Origin: Pectobacterium carotovorum
GTDB lineage: Bacteria; Pseudomonadota; Gammaproteobacteria; Enterobacterales; Enterobacteriaceae
DNA length: 64,000 nucleotides
Direction of reading: 5' to 3'
Assembly: GCA_016415585.1 (NCBI GenBank)
Contig: CP066552.1
Coordinates: 310,001 to 374,000 of the forward strand
Made by a program: the position numbers and the translations under genes. Below the pieces are notes generated by a model. It did no database searches and had not been told where the DNA came from. It saw only the letters and a list, made by a program, of their open reading frames with translations. This document shows positions 1 through 13,241 of the stretch, piece after piece; the stretch's first letter is position 1, and each line of letters begins with the position of its first letter.

Positions 1-166
1 GAAAGAAGGTGATGCAGTACAATTAGTTGGTTTTGGTACGTTTAAAGTGAACCATCGTAATGAGCGCACTGGCCGCAACCCACAAACCGGTAAAGAAATC
101 AAAATCGCTGCTGCCAACGTGCCAGCATTTGTTTCTGGCAAGGCTCTGAAAGACGCTGTTAAATAA
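1..166 (+). CDS. hupA: DNA-binding protein HU-alpha, C-terminal part (5' end outside window)
   Basis: Only the last 54 codons are present, in the frame starting at base 2 and ending in TAA at 164-166. The residues include [22 protein letters not shown] and the ending KALKDAVK, typical of the DNA-binding arm and C-terminal helix of HU. HU is a small histone-like protein that bends and compacts DNA; the alpha subunit forms homodimers or pairs with HupB. It is followed after four bases by a yjaH-like gene, as in E. coli, which supports hupA over hupB. The start and upstream control region are missing. Confidence 0.93.
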   Translation, partial: KEGDAVQLVGFGTFKVNHRNERTGRNPQTGKEIKIAAANVPAFVSGKALKDAVK

Positions 167-170
167 GCCC

Positions 171-857
171 ATGCCGGTTAAAAGTTTAAGCAGAGGGGCG
201 TTTTCGCCCCTTTTGCTTTTACGACGTTTGTGTGGCGCTGGCCTCGTGCTTATAGCCGTGGTCGCTTGTAGTAGCCGCACCGCACCGCCGGAAGTGTTCG
301 CCAGCGGTTACGTTGCCGATCGCGGTGTTGTGCGTTTGTGGCGTAAAGATGATGCGCAGAATACGACGGCGCTGACCACCGTGTACAACCCGCTTCAGGG
401 CAATGCTCTGGTGGTGACGCGCTATACGTTCCAGCAGGATAAGCTACGCGAGATACAGCGTAATCAGCTCGGGGCGCAGCAAGAAGATATGCGTTTGCGC
501 TTTGCAGAAGATGGAACCGTCAGCTTTATGCAGCGGCAGCTTGCCGAAAGACGTGAATCGGTTTCTGATGATGAAATCGCGCTCTACCAGTTCGATGCGA
601 AGCGCATGCTGGAATTGAGCGATGTCCTGCGTGCAGGCAAGGTAAGGCTAAAGCAAGGGAAATGGCTGGAAGGGCAGGTGCAGTCTTGTGACGGTACGGT
701 GGTTCGCCCTGATTTTGACAGCGATTCACGTGAATGGATTGTGCAGCAAAAAGCGCATGCAACACGCCCGCTAAACGTCGCGTGGCTGGAAGCGCCAGAA
801 GGGACGCAGTTATTGCTGGTGGTGGAAGATGATGTCTGCCAGTGGCAGCCCAAATAG
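171..857 (+). CDS. yjaH: YjaH-like lipoprotein (DUF1481 family)
   Basis: This 228-residue protein has a basic N terminus, a hydrophobic stretch and a lipobox-like VVAC with the candidate lipidated cysteine near residue 33, so it is probably a lipoprotein. The rest is soluble, without membrane segments or catalytic motifs I recognise. Position directly after hupA and overall character match YjaH of E. coli, a protein of unknown function. The start is only 4 bases past the hupA stop and no clear ribosome binding site is visible, so it may be translated by coupling to hupA, or a later start may be used. The gene ends just before an ERIC repeat. Confidence 0.75.
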   Translation: MPVKSLSRGAFSPLLLLRRLCGAGLVLIAVVACSSRTAPPEVFASGYVADRGVVRLWRKDDAQNTTALTTVYNPLQGNALVVTRYTFQQDKLREIQRNQLGAQQEDMRLRFAEDGTVSFMQRQLAERRESVSDDEIALYQFDAKRMLELSDVLRAGKVRLKQGKWLEGQVQSCDGTVVRPDFDSDSREWIVQQKAHATRPLNVAWLEAPEGTQLLLVVEDDVCQWQPK

Positions 858-859
858 CG

Positions 860-1062
860 ATACCCGTCATACTTCAAGTTTCATGTGCGTTGGCTGCGCT
901 ACTCGGCACACTTACGTGTACCTCGCCCGTTGGGGCCGCTGCAAGCAGCGTTCAAACCTGTTTCTGGCAGATTTGTCAGTCACCCGAATCACTTACCTGA
1001 GTAAGCTCATCGGGATTCCCTCTCTTGCCGCCTGCCTGAAACTCGAATTATTTAGGGTATAT
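860..1062. repeat. ERIC element with internal insert
   Basis: The ends read ATACCCGTCATACTTCAAG and CTCGAATTATTTAGGGTAT, imperfect inverted repeats typical of ERIC (enterobacterial repetitive intergenic consensus). The core CACCCGAATCACTTAC with GTAAGCTCATCGGGATTC is also present. About 70 extra bases (roughly 906-975) are inserted in the left arm; they form the hairpin module annotated separately. The element lies between convergent yjaH and purD. Confidence 0.85.
906..975 (+). repeat. Four-hairpin module, copy 1 (inside ERIC)
   Basis: Four consecutive inverted repeats can be read: GGCACAC with GTGTACC, CCC (926-928) with GGG, CGCTGC (937-942) with GCAGCG (945-950), and CAAACCTG (953-960) with CAGATTTG (968-975, one mismatch). 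The same order of stems occurs at 25301-25366 and 29995-30066 with different stem sequences. The function is unknown. Confidence 0.65.
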
Positions 1063-1075
1063 AAAGAATCTGGCT

Positions 1076-1100
1076 ATAAAAAACCCGGATTTCTCCGGGC
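1076..1100 (-). terminator. Rho-independent terminator of purHD
   Basis: On the minus strand the stem CCCGGA/TCCGGG with a GAAA tetraloop (1084-1099) is followed by a run of six T. It lies 41 bases past the purD stop, so it ends the purHD transcript. Confidence 0.9.
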
Positions 1101-1140
1101 TTCAGTATTTATCAGACAATCGTTATCGGACCATCGTTTA

Positions 1141-2427
1141 TCAGGCTTGCTCGCGCTCAATGGCACGGTAGCCGATGTCTTTTCGACAGAATACCCCTTG
1201 CCACTGAATGCCTGCTGCTATTTCATAAGCGCGCTGTTGCGCTTCAGCGACGGTATTACCTAACGCAGTGACGCACAGTACGCGGCCACCGTTGGTGACG
1301 ACATTAATGCCGTTCAACTTGGTGCCAGCGTGGAAGACTTTGCCATCTTCGGCATCCTGCTGTGGTAAACCAGAAATCACATCGCCCGTATTGTAGTCAG
1401 CCGGGTAACCGCCCGCAGCCAATACCACGCCCAGAGACGGACGTTCATCCCAGACAGAATCTTTCTGATCCAGCGTGCCGTCACAGGCTGCCAGACACAG
1501 CTCCACCAGATCGGAACGCAGGCGCAGCATAATTGGCTGTGTTTCTGGATCGCCAAAGCGGCAGTTGAATTCGATCACTTTTGGCTGGCCATCGGCAGAA
1601 ATCATCAGACCGGCATACAGGAAACCGACGTAGGTATTTCCCTCAGCGGCCATGCCGTTCACGGTCGGCCAAATTACCTGATCCATCACTCGCTGGTGGA
1701 TTTCATCGGTCACGACCGGAGCCGGCGAATAAGCGCCCATGCCACCGGTATTCGGGCCAGTGTCTTTATCCCCGACGCGTTTATGATCCTGACTGGTTGC
1801 CATCGGCAGCACATTCTTGCCATCCACCATGACGATGAAGCTGGCTTCTTCGCCATCAAGGAACTCTTCCACCACGATACGGTGTCCGGCATCGCCGAAT
1901 GCATTTCCCGCTAGCATATCCTGAATGGCGTTTTCCGCTTCCTGCAACGTCATGGCGACAATCACGCCTTTGCCAGCGGCTAATCCGTCGGCCTTGATGA
2001 CGATCGGTGCGCCTTTACTGCGTACATAGGCCAGTGCGGGTTCCACTTCGGTGAAGTTCTGGTATTCCGCTGTCGGGATGTTATGGCGTGCCAGGAAATC
2101 TTTAGTAAAGGCTTTAGAACCTTCTAACTGTGCAGCGCCTTGCGTTGGACCAAAGATTTTTAGACCCGCGCTCTGAAACGCATCCACAACACCGATAACT
2201 AACGGTGTTTCTGGGCCAACGATGGTTAGATCGATATGGTTTGCCTGCGCAAAAGCGACTAACGCTGGAATATCCGTTGCGGCGATATCGACGTTGGTCA
2301 GCGCAGGTTCAAGTGCGGTGCCCGCGTTTCCCGGAGCAACATAAACATGTTTCGCCAGCGGTGACTGTGAGGCTTTCCAGGCCAGCGCGTGTTCGCGTCC
2401 GCCATTACCAATTACTAAAATGTTCAT
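1141..2427 (-). CDS. purD: Phosphoribosylamine--glycine ligase (GAR synthetase)
   Basis: The 428-residue product has the full length of PurD. It starts with MNILVIGNGGREHALAW, the N-terminal nucleotide-fold signature, followed by a central ATP-grasp domain with a KADGLAAGKGV segment and the conserved FNCRFGDPETQ. It catalyses the ATP-dependent joining of glycine to 5-phosphoribosylamine, the second step of de novo purine synthesis, in the cytoplasm. It is the downstream gene of purHD, 17 bases after the purH stop, and is followed by a strong terminator. Regulation probably comes from the PurR site upstream of purH. Confidence 0.98.
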   Translation of the reverse strand: MNILVIGNGGREHALAWKASQSPLAKHVYVAPGNAGTALEPALTNVDIAATDIPALVAFAQANHIDLTIVGPETPLVIGVVDAFQSAGLKIFGPTQGAAQLEGSKAFTKDFLARHNIPTAEYQNFTEVEPALAYVRSKGAPIVIKADGLAAGKGVIVAMTLQEAENAIQDMLAGNAFGDAGHRIVVEEFLDGEEASFIVMVDGKNVLPMATSQDHKRVGDKDTGPNTGGMGAYSPAPVVTDEIHQRVMDQVIWPTVNGMAAEGNTYVGFLYAGLMISADGQPKVIEFNCRFGDPETQPIMLRLRSDLVELCLAACDGTLDQKDSVWDERPSLGVVLAAGGYPADYNTGDVISGLPQQDAEDGKVFHAGTKLNGINVVTNGGRVLCVTALGNTVAEAQQRAYEIAAGIQWQGVFCRKDIGYRAIEREQA

Positions 2428-2444
2428 TTCGGTCAGCTCCAGAA

Positions 2445-4034
2445 TTAATGGCGGAAATGGCGCATGTCGGTAAAGATCATCGCAATGCCGTGTTCGTTGG
2501 CGGCGGCAATGACTTCATCATCACGAATAGACCCGCCCGGTTGGATCACGCAGGTAATGCCAACGGCAGCGGCGGCATCAATACCATCACGGAATGGGAA
2601 GAACGCATCAGATGCCATGGCGGAACCTTTTACTTCCAGCCCTTCATCATTCGCTTTGATTCCGGCAATTTTCGCTGAGTAAACGCGGCTCATCTGACCA
2701 GCACCTATCCCGATGGTCATATTGTCGCGTGCATAAACAATTGCATTGGATTTAACGAACTTAGCCACTTTCCAGCAGAAAAGGGCATCACGTAATTCCT
2801 GTTCGCTCGGCTGGCGCTCGGTTACGACACGCAGTTGAGATGCATCGACCATGCCCAAATCGCGATCCTGTACCAGCAAACCGCCGTTGACGCGTTTGAA
2901 GTCCAGGCCAGGAACGCGTTGCTGCCAGCTACCGCTGGTCAGGACACGTACGTTTTGTTTTGCAGCGGTCACCTTCAATGCCGCATCACTGGCAGATGGG
3001 GCAATAATGACTTCGACAAACTGGCGGCTGATGATGGCCTGCGCCGTCTCTTCATCCAGCTCGCGGTTGAAAGCGATAATGCCACCGAATGCAGATGTTG
3101 GGTCAGTTTTATAGGCGCGTTCGTAGGCATCAAGAATTGAGCCGCCAATCGCTACGCCGCACGGATTTGCGTGTTTAACGATAACGCAGGCTGGCTCGGC
3201 AAATTCTTTCACACATTCCAGTGCCGCATCGGTGTCGGCGATGTTGTTATAAGACAGCGCTTTGCCTTGTAACTGTGTCGAGGTGGCGACAGAGGCCTCG
3301 TGAATATTCTCTTCTATATAGAAGGCAGCTTGCTGATGGCTATTCTCGCCGTAGCGCATGTCCTGCTTTTTGATGTAGTTCAGGTTTAACGTGCGTGGGA
3401 AGTTACCTGATGGTTTATCGGTTTCACCGTGGTAAGGCGGAACCAGTGCACCAAAGTAGTTGGCAATCATACTATCGTAAGCGGCAGTGTGTTCGAAGGC
3501 TTTAATGGCTAAATCGAAACGGGTTTCGTAGGTTAGTGAACCTTCGTTGGCGTCGATTTCATTAATGATGGCGCTGTAGTCGCTGCTCTTGACCACGATA
3601 GCCACATCTTTATGGTTCTTGGCGGCGGAGCGAACCATCGTCGGGCCACCGATATCGATATTCTCAACCGCATCTTCTAATGTGCAGTTCTCACGAGCGA
3701 CGGTCTGAGCAAACGGATACAAATTCACAACGACGATATCAATAGGTTTGATGTCGTGCTGCGCCATGATCGCATCATCTTGATCGCGTCGTCCCAGAAT
3801 GCCGCCGTGTACTTTTGGGTGCAGAGTCTTCACACGCCCATCCATCATTTCCGGGAAACCGGTGTAGTCAGAGACTTCAGTCACCGCTAACCCAGCATCG
3901 GCCAGCAAACGGGCTGTTCCACCCGTTGAAAGGAGCTCGACGCCACGGTGGGACAGAGCTTGAGCAAATTCGACAATACCTGCTTTGTCAGAAACGCTGA
4001 GCAGAGCGCGGCGAATTGGACGGCGTTGTTGCAT
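2445..4034 (-). CDS. purH: Bifunctional AICAR transformylase / IMP cyclohydrolase
   Basis: The reading frame is open farther upstream, but the start chosen at 4034 gives the usual 529 residues beginning [17 protein letters not shown] and has AGGGGA about 8 bases before the ATG. The N-terminal third is the IMP cyclohydrolase domain ([26 protein letters not shown]). The C-terminal part is the AICAR formyltransferase domain ([19 protein letters not shown]). The enzyme carries out the last two steps of IMP synthesis. It is the first gene of purHD and diverges from the rRNA operon. Confidence 0.98.
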   Translation of the reverse strand: MQQRRPIRRALLSVSDKAGIVEFAQALSHRGVELLSTGGTARLLADAGLAVTEVSDYTGFPEMMDGRVKTLHPKVHGGILGRRDQDDAIMAQHDIKPIDIVVVNLYPFAQTVARENCTLEDAVENIDIGGPTMVRSAAKNHKDVAIVVKSSDYSAIINEIDANEGSLTYETRFDLAIKAFEHTAAYDSMIANYFGALVPPYHGETDKPSGNFPRTLNLNYIKKQDMRYGENSHQQAAFYIEENIHEASVATSTQLQGKALSYNNIADTDAALECVKEFAEPACVIVKHANPCGVAIGGSILDAYERAYKTDPTSAFGGIIAFNRELDEETAQAIISRQFVEVIIAPSASDAALKVTAAKQNVRVLTSGSWQQRVPGLDFKRVNGGLLVQDRDLGMVDASQLRVVTERQPSEQELRDALFCWKVAKFVKSNAIVYARDNMTIGIGAGQMSRVYSAKIAGIKANDEGLEVKGSAMASDAFFPFRDGIDAAAAVGITCVIQPGGSIRDDEVIAAANEHGIAMIFTDMRHFRH

Positions 4035-4171
4035 GATGATGTTATCCCCTGGATTTGGGTAGTCAGTAAAGAACGGTATGTGAATATCGTCTTTGTCAGA
4101 GCAATAATTGCGGAATAAAGAGAAATATTCAGTTAGCGTTTGCAAAAATACGACGATTTTGAACGGGGTGA

Positions 4172-4193
4172 ATTGTAGCGAAAACGTTTGCGT
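4172..4193 (-). promoter_or_regulatory. PurR operator and -10 box of purHD
   Basis: On the minus strand the sequence ACGCAAACGTTTTCGC (4178-4193) matches the PurR consensus ACGCAAACGTTTTCNT at all but one position. It is followed directly by TACAAT (4172-4177), a good -10 box. This layout resembles the E. coli purHD promoter, where PurR with hypoxanthine or guanine represses. I see no strong -35 box at ideal spacing. Confidence 0.85.
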
Positions 4194-4310
4194 GATGCTC
4201 GTCAATTTTTGAGTAGAATGCTTTCTGTGGATAAGTTTGTGCAAAAATAGGTATAAAGCGGGGTTTTGCTGTGGAATGCAGCAAACAGTCATTTTTCTTT
4301 AAAACACCTA

Positions 4311-4338
4311 TTGCGGCCTGACGAGAAGTCCCTATAAT
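4311..4338 (+). promoter_or_regulatory. rRNA operon promoter P1
   Basis: TTGCGG (-35) and TATAAT (-10) are separated by 16 bases, the rrn P1 spacing, and followed by the GC-rich discriminator GCGCATCCAC typical of stringently controlled promoters. An AT-rich stretch (TTTTTCTTTAAAA) just upstream could be an UP element. Fis sites are likely farther upstream but I cannot place them by eye. Confidence 0.85.
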
Positions 4339-4418
4339 GCGCATCCACTGACACGGCAACAGCGACACGCGGTTGTGGTGACAGGAAAAAAGATTCAATG
4401 AAGGCAGTCAGTAATGAC

Positions 4419-4446
4419 TTGACTTCACAGCGGAAAAGCATAGTAT
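4419..4446 (+). promoter_or_regulatory. rRNA operon promoter P2
   Basis: TTGACT and TAGTAT are separated by 16 bases and lie about 108 bases downstream of P1, the usual position of rrn P2. A GC-rich segment follows the -10 box. Confidence 0.75.
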
Positions 4447-4476
4447 ATGCAGCCCGCGCCACCGATGAAGTGGCAC

Positions 4477-4488
4477 TGCTCTTTAACA
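4477..4488 (+). promoter_or_regulatory. rrn leader boxA antitermination site
   Basis: TGCTCTTTAACA is the conserved rrn boxA recognised in the RNA by NusB/NusE. It lies in the leader between P2 and 16S. A second copy is in the 16S-23S spacer at 6470-6481. Confidence 0.85.
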
Positions 4489-4640
4489 ATTTAATCAGAC
4501 AATCTGTGTGGGCACTCACAAGACCGTATCTTAACGATATAAAAAAAGTCTTGAAGAGTGAACAACAGTAAATTCATTACGAATAAACAGTTTTAATTCT
4601 TTGAGCATCGCTGACGAGTTCAGCAAATCAAACAAATCTT

Positions 4641-6182
<1,542 letters not shown>

Positions 6183-6322
6183 CCAAGAAGATGTGTGTTA
6201 AGTGAAGTGCTCACACAGATTGTCTGATGAAAATACTGAGCAAGCGCACCTGTTGATGCGATGAGTGTAAACTCATGCTGACACGATAGTGCCGAATTTC
6301 TGATTCGGTACGGATTTTTCGT

Positions 6323-6398
6323 GTCCCCATCGTCTAGAGGCCTAGGACACTGCCCTTTCACGGCTGTAACAGGGGTTCGAATCCCCTTGGGGACGCCA
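6323..6398 (+). tRNA. gltV: tRNA-Glu (anticodon UUC)
   Basis: A 76-base tRNA with encoded CCA folds into the cloverleaf; the acceptor stem pairs GTCCCCA with TGGGGAC and the T loop is GTTCGAAT. The anticodon TTC is at 6357-6359. It sits in the 16S-23S spacer, as in E. coli rrnE (gltV). The second pair of the anticodon stem (residues 28 and 42) is T51/T65 in window terms (6351 and 6365), a U-U mismatch where E. coli has C-G. Confidence 0.96.
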
Positions 6399-6469
6399 AT
6401 CCGATAATGAGTGAAAGACATTATCATGAATATCTTAAAGATGATTCTTCGGAGTCATGTTTACGATAT

Positions 6470-6481
6470 TGCTCTTTAACA
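6470..6481 (+). promoter_or_regulatory. Spacer boxA
   Basis: TGCTCTTTAACA repeats the leader boxA about 150 bases before 23S, the normal place for the second antitermination signal of an rrn operon. Confidence 0.8.
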
Positions 6482-6630
6482 ATCTGGAACAAGCTGAAAA
6501 TTGAAACATGACAGCTGAACATGCATTGGTACCTTCAGGTATGAATGGTGTATCAGTGTGTCAATGAGTCTCTCAAATAATCGCAGCACGACAGTGACTT
6601 TGATTTATCAAAGACACCTTCGGGTTGTGA

Positions 6631-9537
<2,907 letters not shown>

Positions 9538-9660
9538 ACAACACCGAAGGTGTTTTGAGATGGACTCGAAGAGATTTTGATAATCAGCTTGTTTTAGGAT
9601 TGGTTCTGATGGTTATGCGAGAGCGAGAGCAAAGCATGGCGGTTGGAATGAAACAGAATT

Positions 9661-9780
9661 TGCCTGGCGGCGATAGCGCGGTGGTCCCACCTGACCCCAT
9701 GCCGAACTCAGAAGTGAAACGCCGTAGCGCCGATGGTAGTGTGGGGCTTCCCCATGTGAGAGTAGGGAACTGCCAGGCAT
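9661..9780 (+). rRNA. rrf: 5S ribosomal RNA
   Basis: 120 bases from TGCCTGGCGGC to GCCAGGCAT; the two ends pair to form helix I. The internal CCGAACTCAGAAGTGAAAC is the conserved loop B/C region. It is the last gene of the operon and is followed directly by a terminator. Confidence 0.98.
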
Positions 9781-9791
9781 CAACTACGTGG

Positions 9792-9821
9792 AAAGCCCCT
9801 GTCGAAAGACAGGGGCTTTTT
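9792..9821 (+). terminator. rRNA operon terminator
   Basis: A 12-base-pair stem AAAGCCCCTGTC/GACAGGGGCTTT with a GAAA tetraloop is followed by T residues. From here to 10089 I see no gene or recognisable site. Confidence 0.93.
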
Positions 9822-10089
9822 GCTATGGGAAATTTTTGGTGTATGTTGTTTATACCTTACCAGTGGTAAAAGGCAGTCGGTATCTTGCGTAGATCGGGTA
9901 GACTATGTGATATCTGAATTAGATTTGCTCGCTGTGCATTTATTGCGGTATATCCGGCAGATAACCATGACGGTCATGGAAGATGAGGATGTTTTTTAGG
10001 ATGCAGAAACCTTCCTACCTTATCTAGTTCGCATTAGTTATGTGATAACGCGAGCTGTGATAGCCATCATAATGGCGATAGTGGGGAAG

Positions 10090-10110
10090 GCCTGCGTAGG
10101 ACACGCAGGC
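10090..10110 (-). terminator. Stem-loop after aapP, possible terminator
   Basis: GCCTGCGT and ACGCAGGC form an 8-base-pair stem 14 bases past the aapP stop. No T run follows on the minus strand, so it may protect the 3' end or mark a Rho-dependent end instead. Confidence 0.45.
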
Positions 10111-10123
10111 AGAATGCTTTAGA

Positions 10124-10885
10124 TTAGTGCAGGATTTGTGAAAGAAATGCCTGAGTACGCTCTGAACGAGGGCTGGAGAAGAAGATATCCGGTGGGGCTT
10201 GTTCTACGATCTCACCTTGATCCATAAAGATCACCCGATCAGCGACGGTTCTCGCGAATCCCATTTCATGCGTGACGCAAAGCATCGTCATTCCATCCTG
10301 AGCTAGCCCAAGCATAGTATCTAGCACCTCTTTTACCATTTCAGGATCCAGCGCAGACGTCGGCTCGTCAAACAGCATAATCTTGGGCTTCATGCACAGT
10401 GAACGGGCGATGGCCACACGTTGTTGCTGGCCTCCAGATAGCTGCCCCGGAAATTTATGCGCATGTGCGGCGATACGCACGCGTTCCAGATAGTGCATTG
10501 CCAACTCTTCCGCTTCTTTTTTCGGCGTGTGGCGTACCCAGGACGGTGCCAGCGTGCAGTTCTGCAACACAGTTAAGTGCGGGAAAAGGTTGAAGTGTTG
10601 AAAAACCATGCCAACTTCAGTACGAATTTTTTCGATGTTGCGCAAATCGTTATTTAATTCAATCCCATCAACAACAATTCGCCCTTGCTGATGCTCTTCG
10701 AGATGATTAATACAGCGTATGGTGGTTGATTTTCCCGAACCGGAAGGGCCGCACAGCACAATGCGCTCGCCTTGCCTGACCTGCAAATTGATGTCTTTGA
10801 GCACGTGAAATTGCCCGTACCACTTATTCACATTTTCTAAGGTAATCATGTGATCGGTTGATTGAGTGAATGCAGTCTGATTCAT
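10124..10885 (-). CDS. aapP: General L-amino-acid ABC transporter, ATP-binding protein
   Basis: The 253-residue protein is a polar-amino-acid ABC ATPase: Walker [10 protein letters not shown] at residues 46-54, Q loop [10 protein letters not shown] near 95, signature LSGGQ at 149-153 and Walker B IMLFDEP at 169-175. It powers uptake through AapQ and AapM at the inner membrane. It is the last gene of aapJQMP, 8 bases after aapM. E. coli calls the homologous set yhdWXYZ. The symbol rests on family recognition and the four-gene context. Confidence 0.93.
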   Translation of the reverse strand: MNQTAFTQSTDHMITLENVNKWYGQFHVLKDINLQVRQGERIVLCGPSGSGKSTTIRCINHLEEHQQGRIVVDGIELNNDLRNIEKIRTEVGMVFQHFNLFPHLTVLQNCTLAPSWVRHTPKKEAEELAMHYLERVRIAAHAHKFPGQLSGGQQQRVAIARSLCMKPKIMLFDEPTSALDPEMVKEVLDTMLGLAQDGMTMLCVTHEMGFARTVADRVIFMDQGEIVEQAPPDIFFSSPRSERTQAFLSQILH

Positions 10886-10893
10886 GGATGGCC

Positions 10894-11988
10894 TCAGTGT
10901 GACTTGTGTCCGGTGTTAAAACGATTTTCCAGATGTTGGCTATAGCGCGACATGCTGAAACAGAAAATCCAATAAACCATGGCGGCAAAAACATAGCCTT
11001 CTGTCGACATACCCAGCCAGGTGGGGTCGACGGTTGCCTGCTGGATGCTGCTGAAGAGATCGAAAAGGCCGATGATGATCACCAGACTGGTGTCTTTAAA
11101 GAGAGAAATAATGGTATTCACTAGACCTGGGATAACCATTTTCAGCGCTTGCGGAAGGATGACCAGCCCCTGCATACGCCAATAGCCTAATCCTAGGGAT
11201 TCAGCGGCTTCATACTGTCCTTTGGGAAGCGCCTGTAAGCCACCGCGAACCACTTCGGCGACATAAGCTGACTGGAATAAAATCACGCCAACTAATGCTC
11301 TTAGCAGTTTGTCGATAGTGGTGCCTTCCGTTAAAAACAGCGGTAGCATCACGGATGACATAAAAAGTACGGTGATGAGCGGTACGCCACGCCAAAATTC
11401 GATGAACACGACGGAAAGCATACGGACAATCGGCAGCGTGGAACGGCGGCCTAACGCGAGCAAGATGCCAAGCGGCAACGCACCGGCGATACCCACAGCG
11501 GCGATGATCAGCGTCAACGTTAAGCCGCCCCACTGATAGGTTTCTACTCTACTGAGCCCGCCAAAACCACCGTAAAGTAACCACCAGGCGACGAGCGGAT
11601 AAACCACCGTCCAGACGGCAATATAACGTCCGCGATAGGGGATACTTTTCAGGAACATCGGCAGGATACTCAGCAACCCGATAGCGAGTGCAAAGTTGAT
11701 ACGCCAGACTTCCTCTGCCGGATACAGCCCATACATGAAATGACCAAATCTGGCATGAATGAAGACCCAACAAGCACCATCACGCGTACAGTCATTACGG
11801 GTTGTGCCAATCCAGTTAGCCTGAAAGATCGCCCAATTAAGCAGCGGCGGTATGGCAACCCACAATAGCCAGAGGCAAAACAGCGTTAACAGGCTATTGC
11901 TGATACTTGAGAAGAGATTACGTCGTGCCCACTGTATCGTTCTGAAAAGAGGGGACTGACGGCCTTGCGTATAATGGTTCATCGTCAT
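10894..11988 (-). CDS. aapM: General L-amino-acid ABC transporter, permease AapM
   Basis: This 364-residue integral membrane protein has a long N-terminal region with several membrane segments, then the usual His/Glu/Gln/Arg-type permease domain. The EAA loop (about [18 protein letters not shown]), which docks on the ATPase, is clear in the last third. The extended N-terminal part, with an extra segment containing CTRDGACW, is normal for AapM compared with short permeases of about 220 residues. It forms the channel with AapQ and ends 8 bases before aapP. Confidence 0.92.
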   Translation of the reverse strand: MTMNHYTQGRQSPLFRTIQWARRNLFSSISNSLLTLFCLWLLWVAIPPLLNWAIFQANWIGTTRNDCTRDGACWVFIHARFGHFMYGLYPAEEVWRINFALAIGLLSILPMFLKSIPYRGRYIAVWTVVYPLVAWWLLYGGFGGLSRVETYQWGGLTLTLIIAAVGIAGALPLGILLALGRRSTLPIVRMLSVVFIEFWRGVPLITVLFMSSVMLPLFLTEGTTIDKLLRALVGVILFQSAYVAEVVRGGLQALPKGQYEAAESLGLGYWRMQGLVILPQALKMVIPGLVNTIISLFKDTSLVIIIGLFDLFSSIQQATVDPTWLGMSTEGYVFAAMVYWIFCFSMSRYSQHLENRFNTGHKSH

Positions 11989-11997
11989 GACGTCCTC

Positions 11998-13176
11998 TTA
12001 GCGTTCGACTAACGCGATCTTGCGGTTATACAGATTCATCAGCAGCGAGATCAGCAGACTGATAATGAGGTAGACCGACATGGTAATCGCGATGGTTTCG
12101 ATGGCCTGACCGGTCTGATTCAACACGGTTCCCGCGAACAGCGACACCATATCGGGGTAGCCAATTGCAGCCGCCAACGATGAGTTTTTCACGATGTTGA
12201 GATACTGGCTGGTCAGGGGCGGAATGATGACGCGCAGTGCTTGTGGAAGGATCACTTTGCGTAACGTAACGGGATTCGGTAAGCCGAGAGAACGCGCCGC
12301 CTCGTGCTGACCGTGTGAAACCGATTGGATACCTGAACGAATAATCTCGGCAATAAACGATGAGGTGTAGACCGAAAGCGCAACGGTTAACGCCGCCAGT
12401 TCGGGGATCAGCACCATACCGCCACGGAAGTTAAACCCTTTTAATTCCGGCATATCCCAGTGAAAAGCGGGGCCGAAAATCAGGTGGCTGAGTGTGCACA
12501 GCACAAGAAACAGGCCCAACGTCAGCGACCAGGTTCTACGTGGCTGGCCGGTTAAGGCGTGATAACGCTTATTACGCCGAAAGACGACCCATGTCACGAT
12601 CGCGGTGATCAACAGAGAAAGGAAAAATGCCGCCGCACCGGGCCCCAATTCAGGTGAGGGCAGATAAAAACCCCGATTGCTGAGGAACGCGACATCAAAC
12701 GCGCTGATTGACTGGCGCGGCCCCGGCAGATTCCGCAATACGGCAAAGTACCAGAAGAAGATCTGCAATAACGGCGGAATGTTACGGAATATCTCAATGT
12801 AAATGTTGGCTATTTTCCGTAATAGCCAGTTGTCGGACAGCCGAGCGAGACCAACAGTGAAGCCGAGAATCGATGCAAACACGATACACAACGCCGAAAC
12901 CAGAAGCGTGTTGAATAACCCAACAAGAAAAACGCGGGCGTAGGTGTCACCTTGTTGATAGTCAATCAGGTGCTGGACGATGCCAAAGCCAGCGCTTTTA
13001 TTCAGGAAATCGAAGCCAGAGGTGATGCCCCTCTGTGCCAGATTGGTCACGGTGTTGTGCAACAGGTAGGCTGTGACAGCCAATACCGCGATAACAACGA
13101 CAATTTGATACAGCCAGGCGCGCACCGCTGGATTAGTCAGTGATAAATCACCTTTTACGGTTGGGCGTTGTAGCAT
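11998..13176 (-). CDS. aapQ: General L-amino-acid ABC transporter, permease AapQ
   Basis: The frame is open upstream to 13284, but the start MLQRPTVKGDLSLTNP at 13176 has GAGG about 9 bases upstream and gives 392 residues, normal for AapQ. There is an N-terminal membrane segment, a permease domain and an EAA loop (SVSHGQHEAARSLGLPNP). It pairs with AapM. It lies between aapJ (65-base gap) and aapM (9-base gap). The longer start would overlap the aapJ end and is less likely. Confidence 0.92.
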   Translation of the reverse strand: MLQRPTVKGDLSLTNPAVRAWLYQIVVVIAVLAVTAYLLHNTVTNLAQRGITSGFDFLNKSAGFGIVQHLIDYQQGDTYARVFLVGLFNTLLVSALCIVFASILGFTVGLARLSDNWLLRKIANIYIEIFRNIPPLLQIFFWYFAVLRNLPGPRQSISAFDVAFLSNRGFYLPSPELGPGAAAFFLSLLITAIVTWVVFRRNKRYHALTGQPRRTWSLTLGLFLVLCTLSHLIFGPAFHWDMPELKGFNFRGGMVLIPELAALTVALSVYTSSFIAEIIRSGIQSVSHGQHEAARSLGLPNPVTLRKVILPQALRVIIPPLTSQYLNIVKNSSLAAAIGYPDMVSLFAGTVLNQTGQAIETIAITMSVYLIISLLISLLMNLYNRKIALVER

Positions 13177-13241
13177 GCTGGAACCTCGATACGGGGTACT
13201 GAGGGGCGCAGCCATACACTGCGCCCGGTTTTTTCTGATAA

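Noticed and set aside
829..1263. Open frame of 144 codons on the plus strand
   Set aside because: It crosses the ERIC repeat and its insert and runs into the purD end antisense; the protein-like look comes from repeat sequence.
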